Positions 16,343 through 25,418 of a stretch of DNA of 64,000 nucleotides are shown piece after piece; position 1 is the first letter of the stretch; each line of letters opens with the position of its first letter. The stretch lies in NCBI RefSeq assembly GCF_014191055.1, contig NZ_JACHWB010000003.1, positions 310,001-374,000 on the forward strand. Direction: 5' to 3'. This stretch comes from Microvirga lupini. Lineage in GTDB: Bacteria > Pseudomonadota > Alphaproteobacteria > Rhizobiales > Beijerinckiaceae. Below the pieces are notes generated by a model. That model was not told the origin of the DNA. It worked only from the letters and a program-made list of their open reading frames with translations, and ran no database searches. Made by a program: the position numbers and the translations under genes.

Positions 16343-17416
16343 ATGCCCAGGATGAAAGCCGCCATCTTCGTCGAGCCCGGCCGCATCGTTTTGGATGAGA
16401 AGCCGATCCCGGACATCGGTCCACTCGACGCGCTCATCCGCATCACCACCACGACGATCTGCGGCACCGACATTCACATCCTCAAGGGTGAGTATCCGGT
16501 CGCCCGTGGGCTCACCATCGGCCACGAGCCGGTGGGCGTGATTGAGAAGCTCGGCTCGGCTGTGCAGGGCTATCGCGAGGGCCAGCGGGTCATCGCCGGC
16601 GCGATCACCCCGAGCGGGCACAGCGCGGCCTGCCTGTGCGGCTGCCATTCCCAGGACGGGGCGGGCACCCGGCACGGCTGGAAGCCGATGGGTGGCTGGC
16701 GCTTTGGCAACACAATCGACGGCTGCCAGGCGGAATTCGTGCGGGTGCCCGACGCCATGACAAACTTGGCTCCGGTGCCGGACGGGCTCACCGACGAGCA
16801 GGTTCTGATGTGCCCCGACATCATGTCGACCGGCTTCTCAGGAGCGGAGAGCGGGCGCATCCGCATCGGCGATACGGTGGCGGTGTTCGCACAGGGTCCG
16901 ATTGGCCTGTGCGCCACGGCCGGTGCACGGCTGATAGGGGCAACGACCATCATCGCGGTCGAAAGCGTACCCAAGCGCATGGAGATGGCGCGTCGGATGG
17001 GGGCAGACCATGTGGTCGACTTCACCAAGGCCGATCCTGTCGAGGAGATCCGGCGCCTTACCGACGGGCGGGGCGTCGACGTCTCCATCGAGGCGCTCGG
17101 GCGGCAGGAGACCTTTGAGGCTTCGTTGCGCGTGCTCCGGCCGGGCGGCACATTGTCGTCCCTGGGCGTCTATTCGAGCGACCTCAAGATCCCCCTCGAT
17201 GGCTTCATGGCCGGGCTCGGCGATCACACCATCCGGACGACGCTCTGCCCGGGCGGCAAGGAGCGGATGCGGCGCCTGATGGAGGTGATCGCGTCGGGAC
17301 GCGTCGACACGCGTCCCCTTGTGACGCATCGCTTCAAGCTCGATCAGATCGAGGAGGCGTACGATCTGTTTGGCCATCAGCGTGATGGTGTGCTCAAGGT
17401 TGCCATCACGCCGTGA
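16343..17416 (+). CDS. Zinc-type alcohol dehydrogenase (secondary-alcohol type)
   Basis: The product is 357 residues from the ATG at 16343, preceded by GGGAGGA. Catalytic-zinc residues are Cys in TTTICGTDIH and His-Glu in IGHEPVGVIEKLG. The structural-zinc lobe is not the usual four-cysteine loop; the stretch AITPSGHSAACLCGCH, then GWKPMGGWRFGN resembles the NADP-dependent isopropanol dehydrogenases of the Clostridium/Thermoanaerobacter type. A Rossmann GPIGLCATAGA follows at about residue 185. It probably interconverts short alcohols and aldehydes or ketones to balance redox. A FixK-like box and a palindromic repeat lie upstream. Confidence 0.9.
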   Translation: MPRMKAAIFVEPGRIVLDEKPIPDIGPLDALIRITTTTICGTDIHILKGEYPVARGLTIGHEPVGVIEKLGSAVQGYREGQRVIAGAITPSGHSAACLCGCHSQDGAGTRHGWKPMGGWRFGNTIDGCQAEFVRVPDAMTNLAPVPDGLTDEQVLMCPDIMSTGFSGAESGRIRIGDTVAVFAQGPIGLCATAGARLIGATTIIAVESVPKRMEMARRMGADHVVDFTKADPVEEIRRLTDGRGVDVSIEALGRQETFEASLRVLRPGGTLSSLGVYSSDLKIPLDGFMAGLGDHTIRTTLCPGGKERMRRLMEVIASGRVDTRPLVTHRFKLDQIEEAYDLFGHQRDGVLKVAITP

Positions 17417-17440
17417 CCACATCGGCAGGCTCAGCAGGGA

Positions 17441-19312
17441 TCAGTCCTGCAGGACATAGGTGCCGGGGCCGTCGCACAGGACAGGGTAGCCACGGGACGG
17501 CGCCCCCAGCCCGGGGAGGCTCACCGGTTTGCCGGAATGCGCGGCCAGCCAGCGCGCCCATGCCGGCCACCATGAGCCCTCATGCCAGGGCGTGATCCTG
17601 GTCCAGGTGTCCGGATCCAGGTAGTGGCCCGTGGCGGGTTTCGTCAGAACCTGGAAGCGCCCTCCCGGCCGGTCAGGATCGGCCACGATGCCGGCATTGT
17701 GGCCTCCGGTCGTGAGAAGAAACGTCACGTCGGTGTCGGCCAGGAGATGGATCTTGAACGCCGAGCGCCAGGGCGCCACGTGATCGCGCTCTGTGCCCAC
17801 AGAAAAGATCGGAGCCCGGATGTCGCTGATGGCGATGGGACGCCCGTCCACCCGGAAGCGGCCTTCGGCCAGATCATTGTCGAGAAAGAGCTGTTCCAGG
17901 TAATCCGCGTGCATGCGGTAGGGCATGCGGGTTGCATCGGCGTTCCAGGCCATGAGATCGTTCAGCGGTGTCCTCTCGCCCATCAGGTAGTGCCGCACGA
18001 GGCGCGACCAGATCAGGTCGTTCGAGCGCAGGAGCTGGAAGGCGCCGGCCATCTGCCGGGTGTCGAGGTAACCCTGGCTGCGCATCAGGTCCTCCAGGAA
18101 GTGGACTTGGCTCTCATTGATGAAGAGAGTGAGCTCCCCGGCCTCCCGGAAGTCCGCCTGCGCCGCCAGCAGCGAAACAGTCTGCAGACGTTCGTCCCTG
18201 TCGCGCGCCATGGCGGCTGCGGCAATCGACAGGAGCGTGCCCCCGAGGCAGTAGCCGACCGCGTGAACCCTGCGGTCGGGCACGATGGCGTTGACTGCAT
18301 CGAGGGCTGCCATCACCCCAAGCTTTCGGTACTCGTCCATCCCGAGATCCCGGTCCTCCGCGGTCGGGTTCTTCCAGGAGATGATGAACACGGTGAAGCC
18401 CTGATCCGTCAGGTACCGGACGAGAGAGTTCTCCGGGGACAGATCGAGGATGTAGTACTTCATGATCCAGGCGGGCACGATCAGGATCGGCTCCGGCCGG
18501 ACCTTGTCGGTCGTTGGGGCATACTGGATCAGCTCGATGAGACGGTTGCGGTAGACCACCTCGCCGGGCGTGACGGCCACATCGCGGCCGACCTGGAAGG
18601 CTTCCGTGCCCGCGGCGGGCCTTGAGCGGATGACCCGCTCCCAATCGTCAACGAAGTTCCGCACTCCCTGCACGAGGTTCCGGCCACCCGTTTCCAGAAT
18701 ACGCCGCTGGACGACCGGATTGGTCGCCACGGCGTTCGAAGGTGATGCCATGTCGAGGATCTGGCGCGACAGGAACTCGACGACGGCTTCATGCTGCTTG
18801 GTGACGCCATCGATGTCGGTCGTGGCGTCGTGCCACCATTGCTGCTGCAGCAGAAAGGCCTGGTGGATGATGTTGAAGGGCGGACGCTGCCATTCGTCTC
18901 CTGCGAAACGGCGGTCCTGGGGCACCGGCTCGATGCAGAGCTCGCAAGCTCCTCCATCCATGGCGCACCGGGAGGCAAACTGCGCCAACCGGGTCCACTG
19001 GCGGGCTGCCTTCGCGGCGAGTTCGACCTGCTTGCCGGGGGAAATGGCAAGATGGACGGCCCAATCCATGTAGGCGGCCGTGAGCGCCGCGGGCGACAGG
19101 CCGCCCGTGAGATGCGCCAGGCCCGCGTGGGCGGCATGATCAAGAGTATCTCGGAAGTGGTGAAGTTGAGCGTCACCCGATTGTTCGGCCGGGGGGATAG
19201 GTGCGGGCATGGTGGGGGAGGAACGCAAATCTGGCTTCTGGGTCGGGTGCCGTCTGGCCGGGGCCTTCGGCGCGTGATCCTTGGCAAGAGTGGCAGATGG
19301 GTGGGACGGCAT
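17441..19312 (-). CDS. phaC: Class I poly(3-hydroxyalkanoate) synthase
   Basis: The product is 623 residues, starting at the ATG at 19312 with GGAGG five bases upstream; a frame open to 19378 is not supported. The lipase-like box GYCLGG puts the catalytic Cys at ~355. Asp in GTERDHVAPW (~510) and His in TTGGHNAGIV (~538) complete the triad with the spacing of PhaC from Cupriavidus (Cys319/Asp480/His508). The PHA synthase N-terminal domain with NPLLRD-like text is replaced here by PPFNIIHQAFLLQQQWW. It polymerises hydroxyacyl-CoA into storage granules. It shares an upstream region, and the FixK-like box at 19388, with the divergent USP/ATPase unit. Confidence 0.93.
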   Translation of the reverse strand: MPSHPSATLAKDHAPKAPARRHPTQKPDLRSSPTMPAPIPPAEQSGDAQLHHFRDTLDHAAHAGLAHLTGGLSPAALTAAYMDWAVHLAISPGKQVELAAKAARQWTRLAQFASRCAMDGGACELCIEPVPQDRRFAGDEWQRPPFNIIHQAFLLQQQWWHDATTDIDGVTKQHEAVVEFLSRQILDMASPSNAVATNPVVQRRILETGGRNLVQGVRNFVDDWERVIRSRPAAGTEAFQVGRDVAVTPGEVVYRNRLIELIQYAPTTDKVRPEPILIVPAWIMKYYILDLSPENSLVRYLTDQGFTVFIISWKNPTAEDRDLGMDEYRKLGVMAALDAVNAIVPDRRVHAVGYCLGGTLLSIAAAAMARDRDERLQTVSLLAAQADFREAGELTLFINESQVHFLEDLMRSQGYLDTRQMAGAFQLLRSNDLIWSRLVRHYLMGERTPLNDLMAWNADATRMPYRMHADYLEQLFLDNDLAEGRFRVDGRPIAISDIRAPIFSVGTERDHVAPWRSAFKIHLLADTDVTFLLTTGGHNAGIVADPDRPGGRFQVLTKPATGHYLDPDTWTRITPWHEGSWWPAWARWLAAHSGKPVSLPGLGAPSRGYPVLCDGPGTYVLQD

Positions 19313-19387
19313 CGCAGCCTCCGGGACTTGCCCTCTGTGCCAAAAGGGTGGGCCATCTGACACTATCTCCGGACGCACTCGGGCAAA

Positions 19388-19401
19388 TTGCGCCAGATCA
19401 A
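19388..19401. promoter_or_regulatory. FNR/FixK-like box between phaC and USP gene
   Basis: TTGCG-CCAG-ATCAA matches TTGAT-N4-ATCAA at 8 of 10 positions; variation in the first half site is usual for FixK-type proteins. It lies 75 bp before phaC and 84 bp before the USP gene, so it could serve both. Confidence 0.5.
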
Positions 19402-19485
19402 AGAATTCACCCCGATTTCGACCACATGATGATCGATAGTCGTTTTGGCACGGTGCCGTGTCCGGACAGACAATGGGAGAGAGCG

Positions 19486-20319
19486 ATGATCAAGGACATC
19501 ATGGTGCATCTCGATGGAAGTCCCGAGGACGAGATCCGATTGGAACATGGACAGGCTCTTGCGTCGGCTCGGCGGGCTCATCTGATCGGGCTCTTCACCA
19601 ACCAGCTTCCTGATCTCACCATCGCAATGCCCATGGATGGCGGCGCGGCCGCGATCCAGGTTCTGACGGAGCTTCAGGACCAAGCTCTGAAGGATGGTGA
19701 TCTCACGGCCAAGCGGCTGACGGAGCGACTGAGCAGCCTTCAGGTAGCAGGCGAGCTGCGTCGTCTCGATGGTACATTCGGCGTCTTGTACGGCAGAGTG
19801 GCCGACGAGGCCCGCTGCGCCGACCTCTTCATCACCACGCGACCCTATGGTGATACCAAGCTGGGGGTTTGGCCGGACTTGGTGGAGGCGGTGCTCTTCG
19901 GCAGCGGGCGCGCGCTGTTGCTCGTGCCACCTGGGCGCCACCGGCAGGGGCCGATCCAGACCGTGCTGGTCGCCTGGAACAGCAGCCGCGAGTCGGCCCG
20001 CGCCCTGCGCGAAGGACTGGAGTTCATCGAGCAGGCTGTCAGAACTGTTGTCCTGTTTGTGGATCCTCCGTCGGACACGGAGACTGTAACGGAGGTGGTG
20101 GCTCATCTTGCCCGGCATGGCGTGGTTGCGGAGGTCGTCACCTCCGAGAGCCGGGATCGCCACGTTGCCGACGTCATCATCGACGAGGCGCGCCGCATTT
20201 CCGCAGATCTCGTGATCATGGGAGCCTACGGCCACACCCGTCTGAGAGAGCAGGTGTTCGGCGGCGCGACGCGGGACATGTTGACCGCATCGGAAAGTCC
20301 GATCCTGGTTGCTCATTGA
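19486..20319 (+). CDS. Tandem-domain universal stress protein
   Basis: The product is 277 residues from the ATG at 19486, with GGGAGAGAG upstream; the much longer open frame crosses the phaC promoter. Two Usp folds are visible. The first (~1-150) begins MIKDIMVHLDGSPED and lacks a clean nucleotide motif. The second (~152-277) begins QTVLVAWNSSRESARAL and ends with the full G-x2-G-x9-G motif (GAYGHTRLREQVFGGAT), so it should bind ATP. Its role is in stress or starvation survival. The P2-type ATPase gene starts 27 bp downstream, so they are probably one operon. Confidence 0.92.
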   Translation: MIKDIMVHLDGSPEDEIRLEHGQALASARRAHLIGLFTNQLPDLTIAMPMDGGAAAIQVLTELQDQALKDGDLTAKRLTERLSSLQVAGELRRLDGTFGVLYGRVADEARCADLFITTRPYGDTKLGVWPDLVEAVLFGSGRALLLVPPGRHRQGPIQTVLVAWNSSRESARALREGLEFIEQAVRTVVLFVDPPSDTETVTEVVAHLARHGVVAEVVTSESRDRHVADVIIDEARRISADLVIMGAYGHTRLREQVFGGATRDMLTASESPILVAH

Positions 20320-20346
20320 GGCGGATTCTTCCAACCGGGAGCGGGC

Positions 20347-22944
20347 ATGGCCGTGGATGTTCGAACGGCACCGAGCGGTGATGGCGCGCATAAAGCCGCG
20401 GTCGTGCCTGCAAGGCTGACAGGTCTCGACGAGGGCGAGGCGCAGCGCCGCCTCGCGCAGTATGGCCCCAATGCCATCGAGGGGAAGCGCTCCCGTGGCC
20501 TGACCGACATCGTTCGCGGGATCCTGCGCGAGCCGATGTTCCTGCTCCTCCTTGCCGCGGCGGGACTTTACCTGGTGCTCGGCGACATCGGCGAGGGCCT
20601 GTTCATGATGGCCGGCGCCATCGTGACCATCGGGCTGGTCGTGCTGCAGGAGGCAAGGAGCGAACGGGCCCTGGCGGCTCTGCGGGAGCTTGCGGAGCCG
20701 TACGCTCGGGTGATCCGAGACGGGACCGAGCGGCGCATCCCGGCACGCGATCTCGTGCCGGGGGATCTGATCCTGGTCGGAGAAGGGGAGCGGCTGCCCG
20801 CCGATGGTCGTCTTGTCGCTGGCGACGCGCTGACGGTCGACGAGTCTGCTCTCACGGGCGAGTCCGTCCCGGTGTCCAAACGTCCTGCACCCGGCGGGAT
20901 TGACGGAACCAGCGACCCGGATCCGGGGGGAGACGACACGCCATACCTGTTTGCCGGGACACTGAATGTGCGTGGACAGGGCATGGTCCACGTCGTGCGC
21001 ACAGGTGCCGCGACCCGACTGGGGCGTATCGGGGCTTCGCTGGCCGCCATTGAGGACGAGCCGACGCTGCTGCAGAAGACAACCGGCGCCCTGATCGCCA
21101 AACTCGGCGTTCTCGCGCTGGGGTTCTGCGCCATCGTTGCCGTCGCCTACGGCGTGCTTCGGGACGACTGGGTCGGCGGCGCGCTGTCCGGCATTACCCT
21201 GGCCATCGCGCTGCTGCCGGAGGAGTTCCCGATGGTGCTGGCGATCTTCATGGCGCTCGGGGCTTTTCGTCTCGCCCGGCACAAGGTGCTGGTGCGTCGT
21301 GCCGCAGTGATCGAGACGCTCGGGGCAGCCACCTTCCTGTGCGTCGACAAGACCGGTACGCTGACCGAGAACCGGATGAAAGTCGCCGCGATATGGCGAG
21401 GCGGGGAGGTGCAGGATCTGCGCGGCAGCGACAGGCCTCCCGCCGCTGCCGTCGAGCCGCTGCGGACGGCGCTGCTCGCGTCCGCCATCCGCCCGGTCGA
21501 TCCCATGGACAGGGCCGTGCACATAGCGGGGATGCGTATTCTCCCCAGGGGGACTTGGGCTGAGACCCCGCTGCGCACCTATGGGCTCCGGCCCGAGTTG
21601 CTGGCCTTCATCCAGGTCTGGCCTGACCCCGCGGGCGGCGTGCTGTATGCCGCAAAAGGCGCCCCTGAGGCAATTTTCCGGCTCTCCCGCATGGAGGATG
21701 ATCAACGCGCGAGGATGGACAAGGTCGTTGCCGACTTGGCGGGTCGCGGTTTGCGGGTGCTGGGCGTGGCATCCGCCCGCAACACCCATGACACTGCAAC
21801 CGCTCCCGAGGATCTGGCTTTCACCTTTGAGGGCCTGATCGGCTTTGCGGATCCGGTCCGCGCCGATGTCCCACAGGCTGTCGCCGACGCGAAACGGGCC
21901 GGGATCACGGTTGCGATGATCACCGGCGATTATCCTGTGACGGCGCTGGAGATTGCCCGTCAGGCTGGGATCGACACCAGTGCCGGCGTGCTGACTGGCA
22001 AGGAGATGACCGAACTTGATCCCCAGGGCCTGCGGGAGCGGGCTCGACGGATCCGGGTCTTCGCCCGCATCATGCCGGAGCAGAAGCTTGCCTTGGTCGA
22101 GGCCCTCAAGGCCAACGGCGCGGTCGTCGCCATGACCGGGGACGGTGTCAACGACGCGCCGGCGCTTGAGGCAGCGCACATCGGCATCGCCATGGGACAA
22201 CGTGGTACCGATGTGGCGCGGGAGGCCGCCGACTTGGTGCTCCTCGACGACCGCTTCGTCTCGATCATCGGAGGTGTGCGGCTCGGACGGCGCATCTTCG
22301 CGAACATGCGCAAGGCGCTGACCTACGTGACCGCGATCCATGTGCCCATTGCCGGGCTGGCGTTGCTGCCCATCGTCATGAGCCTGCCGCCGATCCTCTA
22401 TCCGATGCACGTGATCCTGCTGGAACTCGTCATCGACCCTGTCTGCTCCCTGGTTTTCGAAGGCGAGCCCAGCGAGCGATATGCGATGGAGAAGCCGCCG
22501 CGTCCCGCAGCCGAGCCGCTCTTCGGCACCTCCCAGATCGTGCTCGGGTTCATCCAGGGGGCCGTTGTTCTCGGGGCCGTCCTCGGCCTCTATGTGTGGG
22601 CGCTGAATGCCGGCGTTCCCGAGATGCAGGCGCGGGCATCGGCGTTCGCCGCGCTGGTGCTCGGCAATCTCGTCCTCGCCTTCTCCGACGCGGCAGAGCC
22701 GGGAACGTCTTTCTTTGACAGGAGAAGGTTGGCCTTCTGGGGGATTGGAGCAGGAGCCGCCGTCATCATCGCCATCATCATCTATGTTCCGCCGCTGGCC
22801 TTCATCCTCAAGGTTTCACCGCCGAGTCCCTCATGGTTGGCAGCAACCCTGACCATCGCGGTTCTGGCCGGCGGCTGGTTTGGATTCGCCAAACGGCTCC
22901 GGTCCGCGTGGACGCCGAGCAATGAGCAACGGACACCGGCATGA
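20347..22944 (+). CDS. P2-type cation-transporting ATPase
   Basis: The product is 865 residues. The N-terminal actuator region starts GLDEGEAQRRLAQYGPNAI. TGES is at 170-173, and the TM4 motif is LPEEFPM (~289-295). The phosphorylated Asp is 334 in DKTGTLTEN, KGAPE is at ~437 and MTGDGVND at ~597. Six C-terminal spans follow. The LPEEFP motif differs from the PEGLP of SERCA-type Ca2+ pumps, so the ion is uncertain (Ca2+, Mg2+ or another). It follows the USP gene as in stress clusters where a P2 ATPase (such as CtpF in mycobacteria) is part of the dormancy set. The ion role is inference. Confidence 0.92.
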   Translation: MAVDVRTAPSGDGAHKAAVVPARLTGLDEGEAQRRLAQYGPNAIEGKRSRGLTDIVRGILREPMFLLLLAAAGLYLVLGDIGEGLFMMAGAIVTIGLVVLQEARSERALAALRELAEPYARVIRDGTERRIPARDLVPGDLILVGEGERLPADGRLVAGDALTVDESALTGESVPVSKRPAPGGIDGTSDPDPGGDDTPYLFAGTLNVRGQGMVHVVRTGAATRLGRIGASLAAIEDEPTLLQKTTGALIAKLGVLALGFCAIVAVAYGVLRDDWVGGALSGITLAIALLPEEFPMVLAIFMALGAFRLARHKVLVRRAAVIETLGAATFLCVDKTGTLTENRMKVAAIWRGGEVQDLRGSDRPPAAAVEPLRTALLASAIRPVDPMDRAVHIAGMRILPRGTWAETPLRTYGLRPELLAFIQVWPDPAGGVLYAAKGAPEAIFRLSRMEDDQRARMDKVVADLAGRGLRVLGVASARNTHDTATAPEDLAFTFEGLIGFADPVRADVPQAVADAKRAGITVAMITGDYPVTALEIARQAGIDTSAGVLTGKEMTELDPQGLRERARRIRVFARIMPEQKLALVEALKANGAVVAMTGDGVNDAPALEAAHIGIAMGQRGTDVAREAADLVLLDDRFVSIIGGVRLGRRIFANMRKALTYVTAIHVPIAGLALLPIVMSLPPILYPMHVILLELVIDPVCSLVFEGEPSERYAMEKPPRPAAEPLFGTSQIVLGFIQGAVVLGAVLGLYVWALNAGVPEMQARASAFAALVLGNLVLAFSDAAEPGTSFFDRRRLAFWGIGAGAAVIIAIIIYVPPLAFILKVSPPSPSWLAATLTIAVLAGGWFGFAKRLRSAWTPSNEQRTPA

Positions 22945-23041
22945 CGCGCATCGCAATCATCGAACTTCCCTGGCGCGGTCGGTTGCGCACCCTCGGCCAG
23001 AGGGCTTGGTGACCCTTGCATGGGCTCTTGGATTTGCCGGA

Positions 23042-23064
23042 TTGCCGACCGCGCAGATCGGCAA
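23042..23064. promoter_or_regulatory. Inverted repeat upstream of the P1B ATPase gene
   Basis: TTGCCGA and TCGGCAA form perfect 7-bp arms separated by nine bases, ~55 bp before the ATPase start codon. This could be an operator for a metal-sensing regulator. No regulator gene is adjacent. Confidence 0.4.
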
Positions 23065-23119
23065 AGGTTGATGCAGACACTGCACGGGCGACAACCCTTG
23101 TGCTCGAACGGATCCGGTG

Positions 23120-25039
23120 ATGCCTAGTGTTGAGAAGGCCAGCCTGTCAGCCTCGCCGCGACCTCGGTTTCTCCGCGTGCCGAGGATTCCTTCGCTGCAG
23201 GAGCTTCACAAGCTCATCCGCCCTATTCTGGTCATGTTGCCCGCGATGGGGCTGATCCTAGGCTTCGGAATGGGCATTGTCGGAGGTGGGCAATGGGCCG
23301 GGACGATCTGGGCCGCAGCGACCGTTCCGGTCCTGAGCGCATTGCTGATCGAGATCGTTGCCAGCCTGCGACGCGGGGATGTCGGCCTCGACATCGTTGC
23401 CGCGCTCTCCATGGCCGGCGCTCTCGTGTTCGGGGAGCACCTCGCTGCCGTCGTCGTGGCCCTGATGTACGCCGGTGGGCAGTACCTGGAGAGCTTCGCC
23501 GAGCGCCGCGCCAACCGCGAGATGACGGCGCTTCTCGCCCGTGTTCCGGGGACAGCCCTGCGTCATCGGGACGGTCGTCTTGAGGAAGTCCCACTCGACG
23601 CCGTCGTACCAGAGGATCGCCTGCTCGTGCGCCAAGGCGATGTCGTACCCGTCGATGGATTTGTTGCCGCTGGAATGGCTGTTCTGGATCAGTCGGCGCT
23701 GACGGGCGAGTCGGTTCCTGCCCAGAAAAAAGCCGGTGAGCCGGTCATGAGCGGCGTGACGAACGTTGGCGATGCCTTCGACCTCTCGGCCACGCATAGC
23801 GCCGCCGAGAGCACCTATGCGGGCATCGTTCGCCTGATTGAGGCCGCGCAAGCCTCGAAGGCTCCGATGACACGGCTTGCCGACCGTTTCGCCATGGCAT
23901 TCCTGGCGCTGACCGTCGTCCTCGCCGGTGGTGCCTGGCTATGGAGCGGCGATCCGATCCGGGCCCTGGCCGTGCTCGTCGTCGCCACCCCGTGTCCCCT
24001 TATCCTTGCCGTGCCGGTGGCCATCGTCTCGGGCGTATCGCGTGCCGCGAAGGCCGGGGTGCTGGTGAAGGGCGGAAAGGCAATGGAGACGCTCGCCCGG
24101 GTGAAGGCGCTGGTGATCGACAAGACCGGCACTCTCACCCACGGGCAGGCGCGGATCGTCGAGATCCGCCCGGTGGTGGGGCTATCGCCCGAAGGACTCC
24201 TCCAACTCGCGGCGTCGCTTGAACAGGCATCGAAGCACGTCATCGCCCGGGCTCTCGTTTCGGAGGCGCAGGCCATGGCGCTCGATCTCCTGCCGCCAAT
24301 TGCAGTCGCGGAGGTCCCAGGCGAGGGCCTGGAAGGGATCGTCGATGGCCGGCGCGTGGTCGTCGGCGGGGTCCGGTTTCTCTCGCAGCGTGTCCCGAAT
24401 GCCGCCAGGGCGGTCGCCGACGGCCACTATCCCGTGGGTTCTGTCGTGGTGGCCGTGGCGGTCGACGGCGAGCCGGCCGGGCTCCTGATCCTGGCGGATC
24501 CCCTGCGCTCGGAAGCCGCTCGGGTGATCGACAGCCTTCGCCGACTGGGAATCGCCCGGATCACCCTGGCGTCCGGCGATCGCCGCGACGTGGCGGAAGC
24601 CGTGACAGTCGGTTTGCACCTGGACGCGGTCCATGCCGAGCTCACTCCGGACAGGAAGATCGCCATCGTGCAGGAGGAGAAGCGACACGGGCCCGTCATG
24701 ATGGTCGGCGACGGCGTCAACGATGCCCCGGCCCTTGCAGCCGCCGATCTTGGCGTCGCCCTGGGCGCGAAGGGTGCGGCCGCGTCGGCAGAAGCGGCGG
24801 ACATCGTTCTTCTGGTCGACCGATTGGACAAGATCCCCGTGGCGGTTCAGGCGGCGCGGCGATCCAGACGCATCGCGCTCCAGAGCGTCTATGCCGGGAT
24901 CGGCCTTTCGGTCGTTGGGATGGTGGTAGCCGGGTTGGGCTATCTGACGCCGGTACAGGGAGCCCTCATCCAGGAAGCCATCGATGTCGCCGTGATCCTG
25001 AATGCGCTGAGGGCCCTGTGGGGACCTGAGCCTTCGTGA
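23120..25039 (+). CDS. P1B-type heavy-metal ATPase lacking an HMA domain
   Basis: The product is 639 residues from ATG 23120; a GTG three bases earlier is also in frame. There is no N-terminal CxxC metal-binding domain. TGES lies at ~197-200, the membrane metal site is TPCP (~290-293) in place of CPC, the phosphorylated Asp is in DKTGTLTHG (~334), and GDGVND is at ~530. The signature His-Pro motif of P1B pumps is altered: SKHVIA (~367) has Val after His. The TPCP site is seen in less-studied P1B subgroups, so the ion cannot be named. It is 175 bp after the P2-type ATPase gene, with an inverted repeat between. Confidence 0.9.
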   Translation: MPSVEKASLSASPRPRFLRVPRIPSLQELHKLIRPILVMLPAMGLILGFGMGIVGGGQWAGTIWAAATVPVLSALLIEIVASLRRGDVGLDIVAALSMAGALVFGEHLAAVVVALMYAGGQYLESFAERRANREMTALLARVPGTALRHRDGRLEEVPLDAVVPEDRLLVRQGDVVPVDGFVAAGMAVLDQSALTGESVPAQKKAGEPVMSGVTNVGDAFDLSATHSAAESTYAGIVRLIEAAQASKAPMTRLADRFAMAFLALTVVLAGGAWLWSGDPIRALAVLVVATPCPLILAVPVAIVSGVSRAAKAGVLVKGGKAMETLARVKALVIDKTGTLTHGQARIVEIRPVVGLSPEGLLQLAASLEQASKHVIARALVSEAQAMALDLLPPIAVAEVPGEGLEGIVDGRRVVVGGVRFLSQRVPNAARAVADGHYPVGSVVVAVAVDGEPAGLLILADPLRSEAARVIDSLRRLGIARITLASGDRRDVAEAVTVGLHLDAVHAELTPDRKIAIVQEEKRHGPVMMVGDGVNDAPALAAADLGVALGAKGAAASAEAADIVLLVDRLDKIPVAVQAARRSRRIALQSVYAGIGLSVVGMVVAGLGYLTPVQGALIQEAIDVAVILNALRALWGPEPS

Positions 25040-25418
25040 TCACGATGCGCCCGATCAGCTGTAGGGACACGTTGCCTGTTCTCTCGCCGACCCCAATTCA
25101 GGTGCCCCTCGACAGTCTCCTGTATGACCTCAGCCAAACGGGCATTCCGTTAGACAATGTTGATGATCGGGAGAACCTTCTCACGGCGAACTGGCGAGGC
25201 TTGCGGCTGCACAGCACGATCTCCCAAGTCCTTTGGCTAGAAGATCCATTATCTATCAATCGCCCGCCGGTCACGTCTCGCGCCAAATCCAATTCGCTCT
25301 CAGGCATATCTCCGACGGCACGGGTAGACAGGACGGCCCTTCGTCGCATCCAAGATGTTTCTGTACATCCGAATTCCTCTGGATGAGCGAAGCTCCCGGA
25401 CACCTGACCCACCCCCAT
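25040..25418. other. Intergenic region between P1B ATPase and USP genes
   Basis: Both strands hold open frames of ~100 codons without ribosome-binding sites or family similarity. The two genes are convergent here. A leftward frame has an opening MYRNILDATKGRP that looks like a decayed USP start (compare MYKNILxATDGS), but it ends after 22 residues. Confidence 0.35.

Noticed and set aside
19363-22410. 1015-codon frame antisense to the USP and P2 ATPase genes
   Set aside because: Shadow composition; both sense genes have clear family motifs.
25036-25386. 116-codon frame after the P1B ATPase
   Set aside because: No ribosome-binding site, no biased codon use and no recognisable domain; the opposite strand is equally open.
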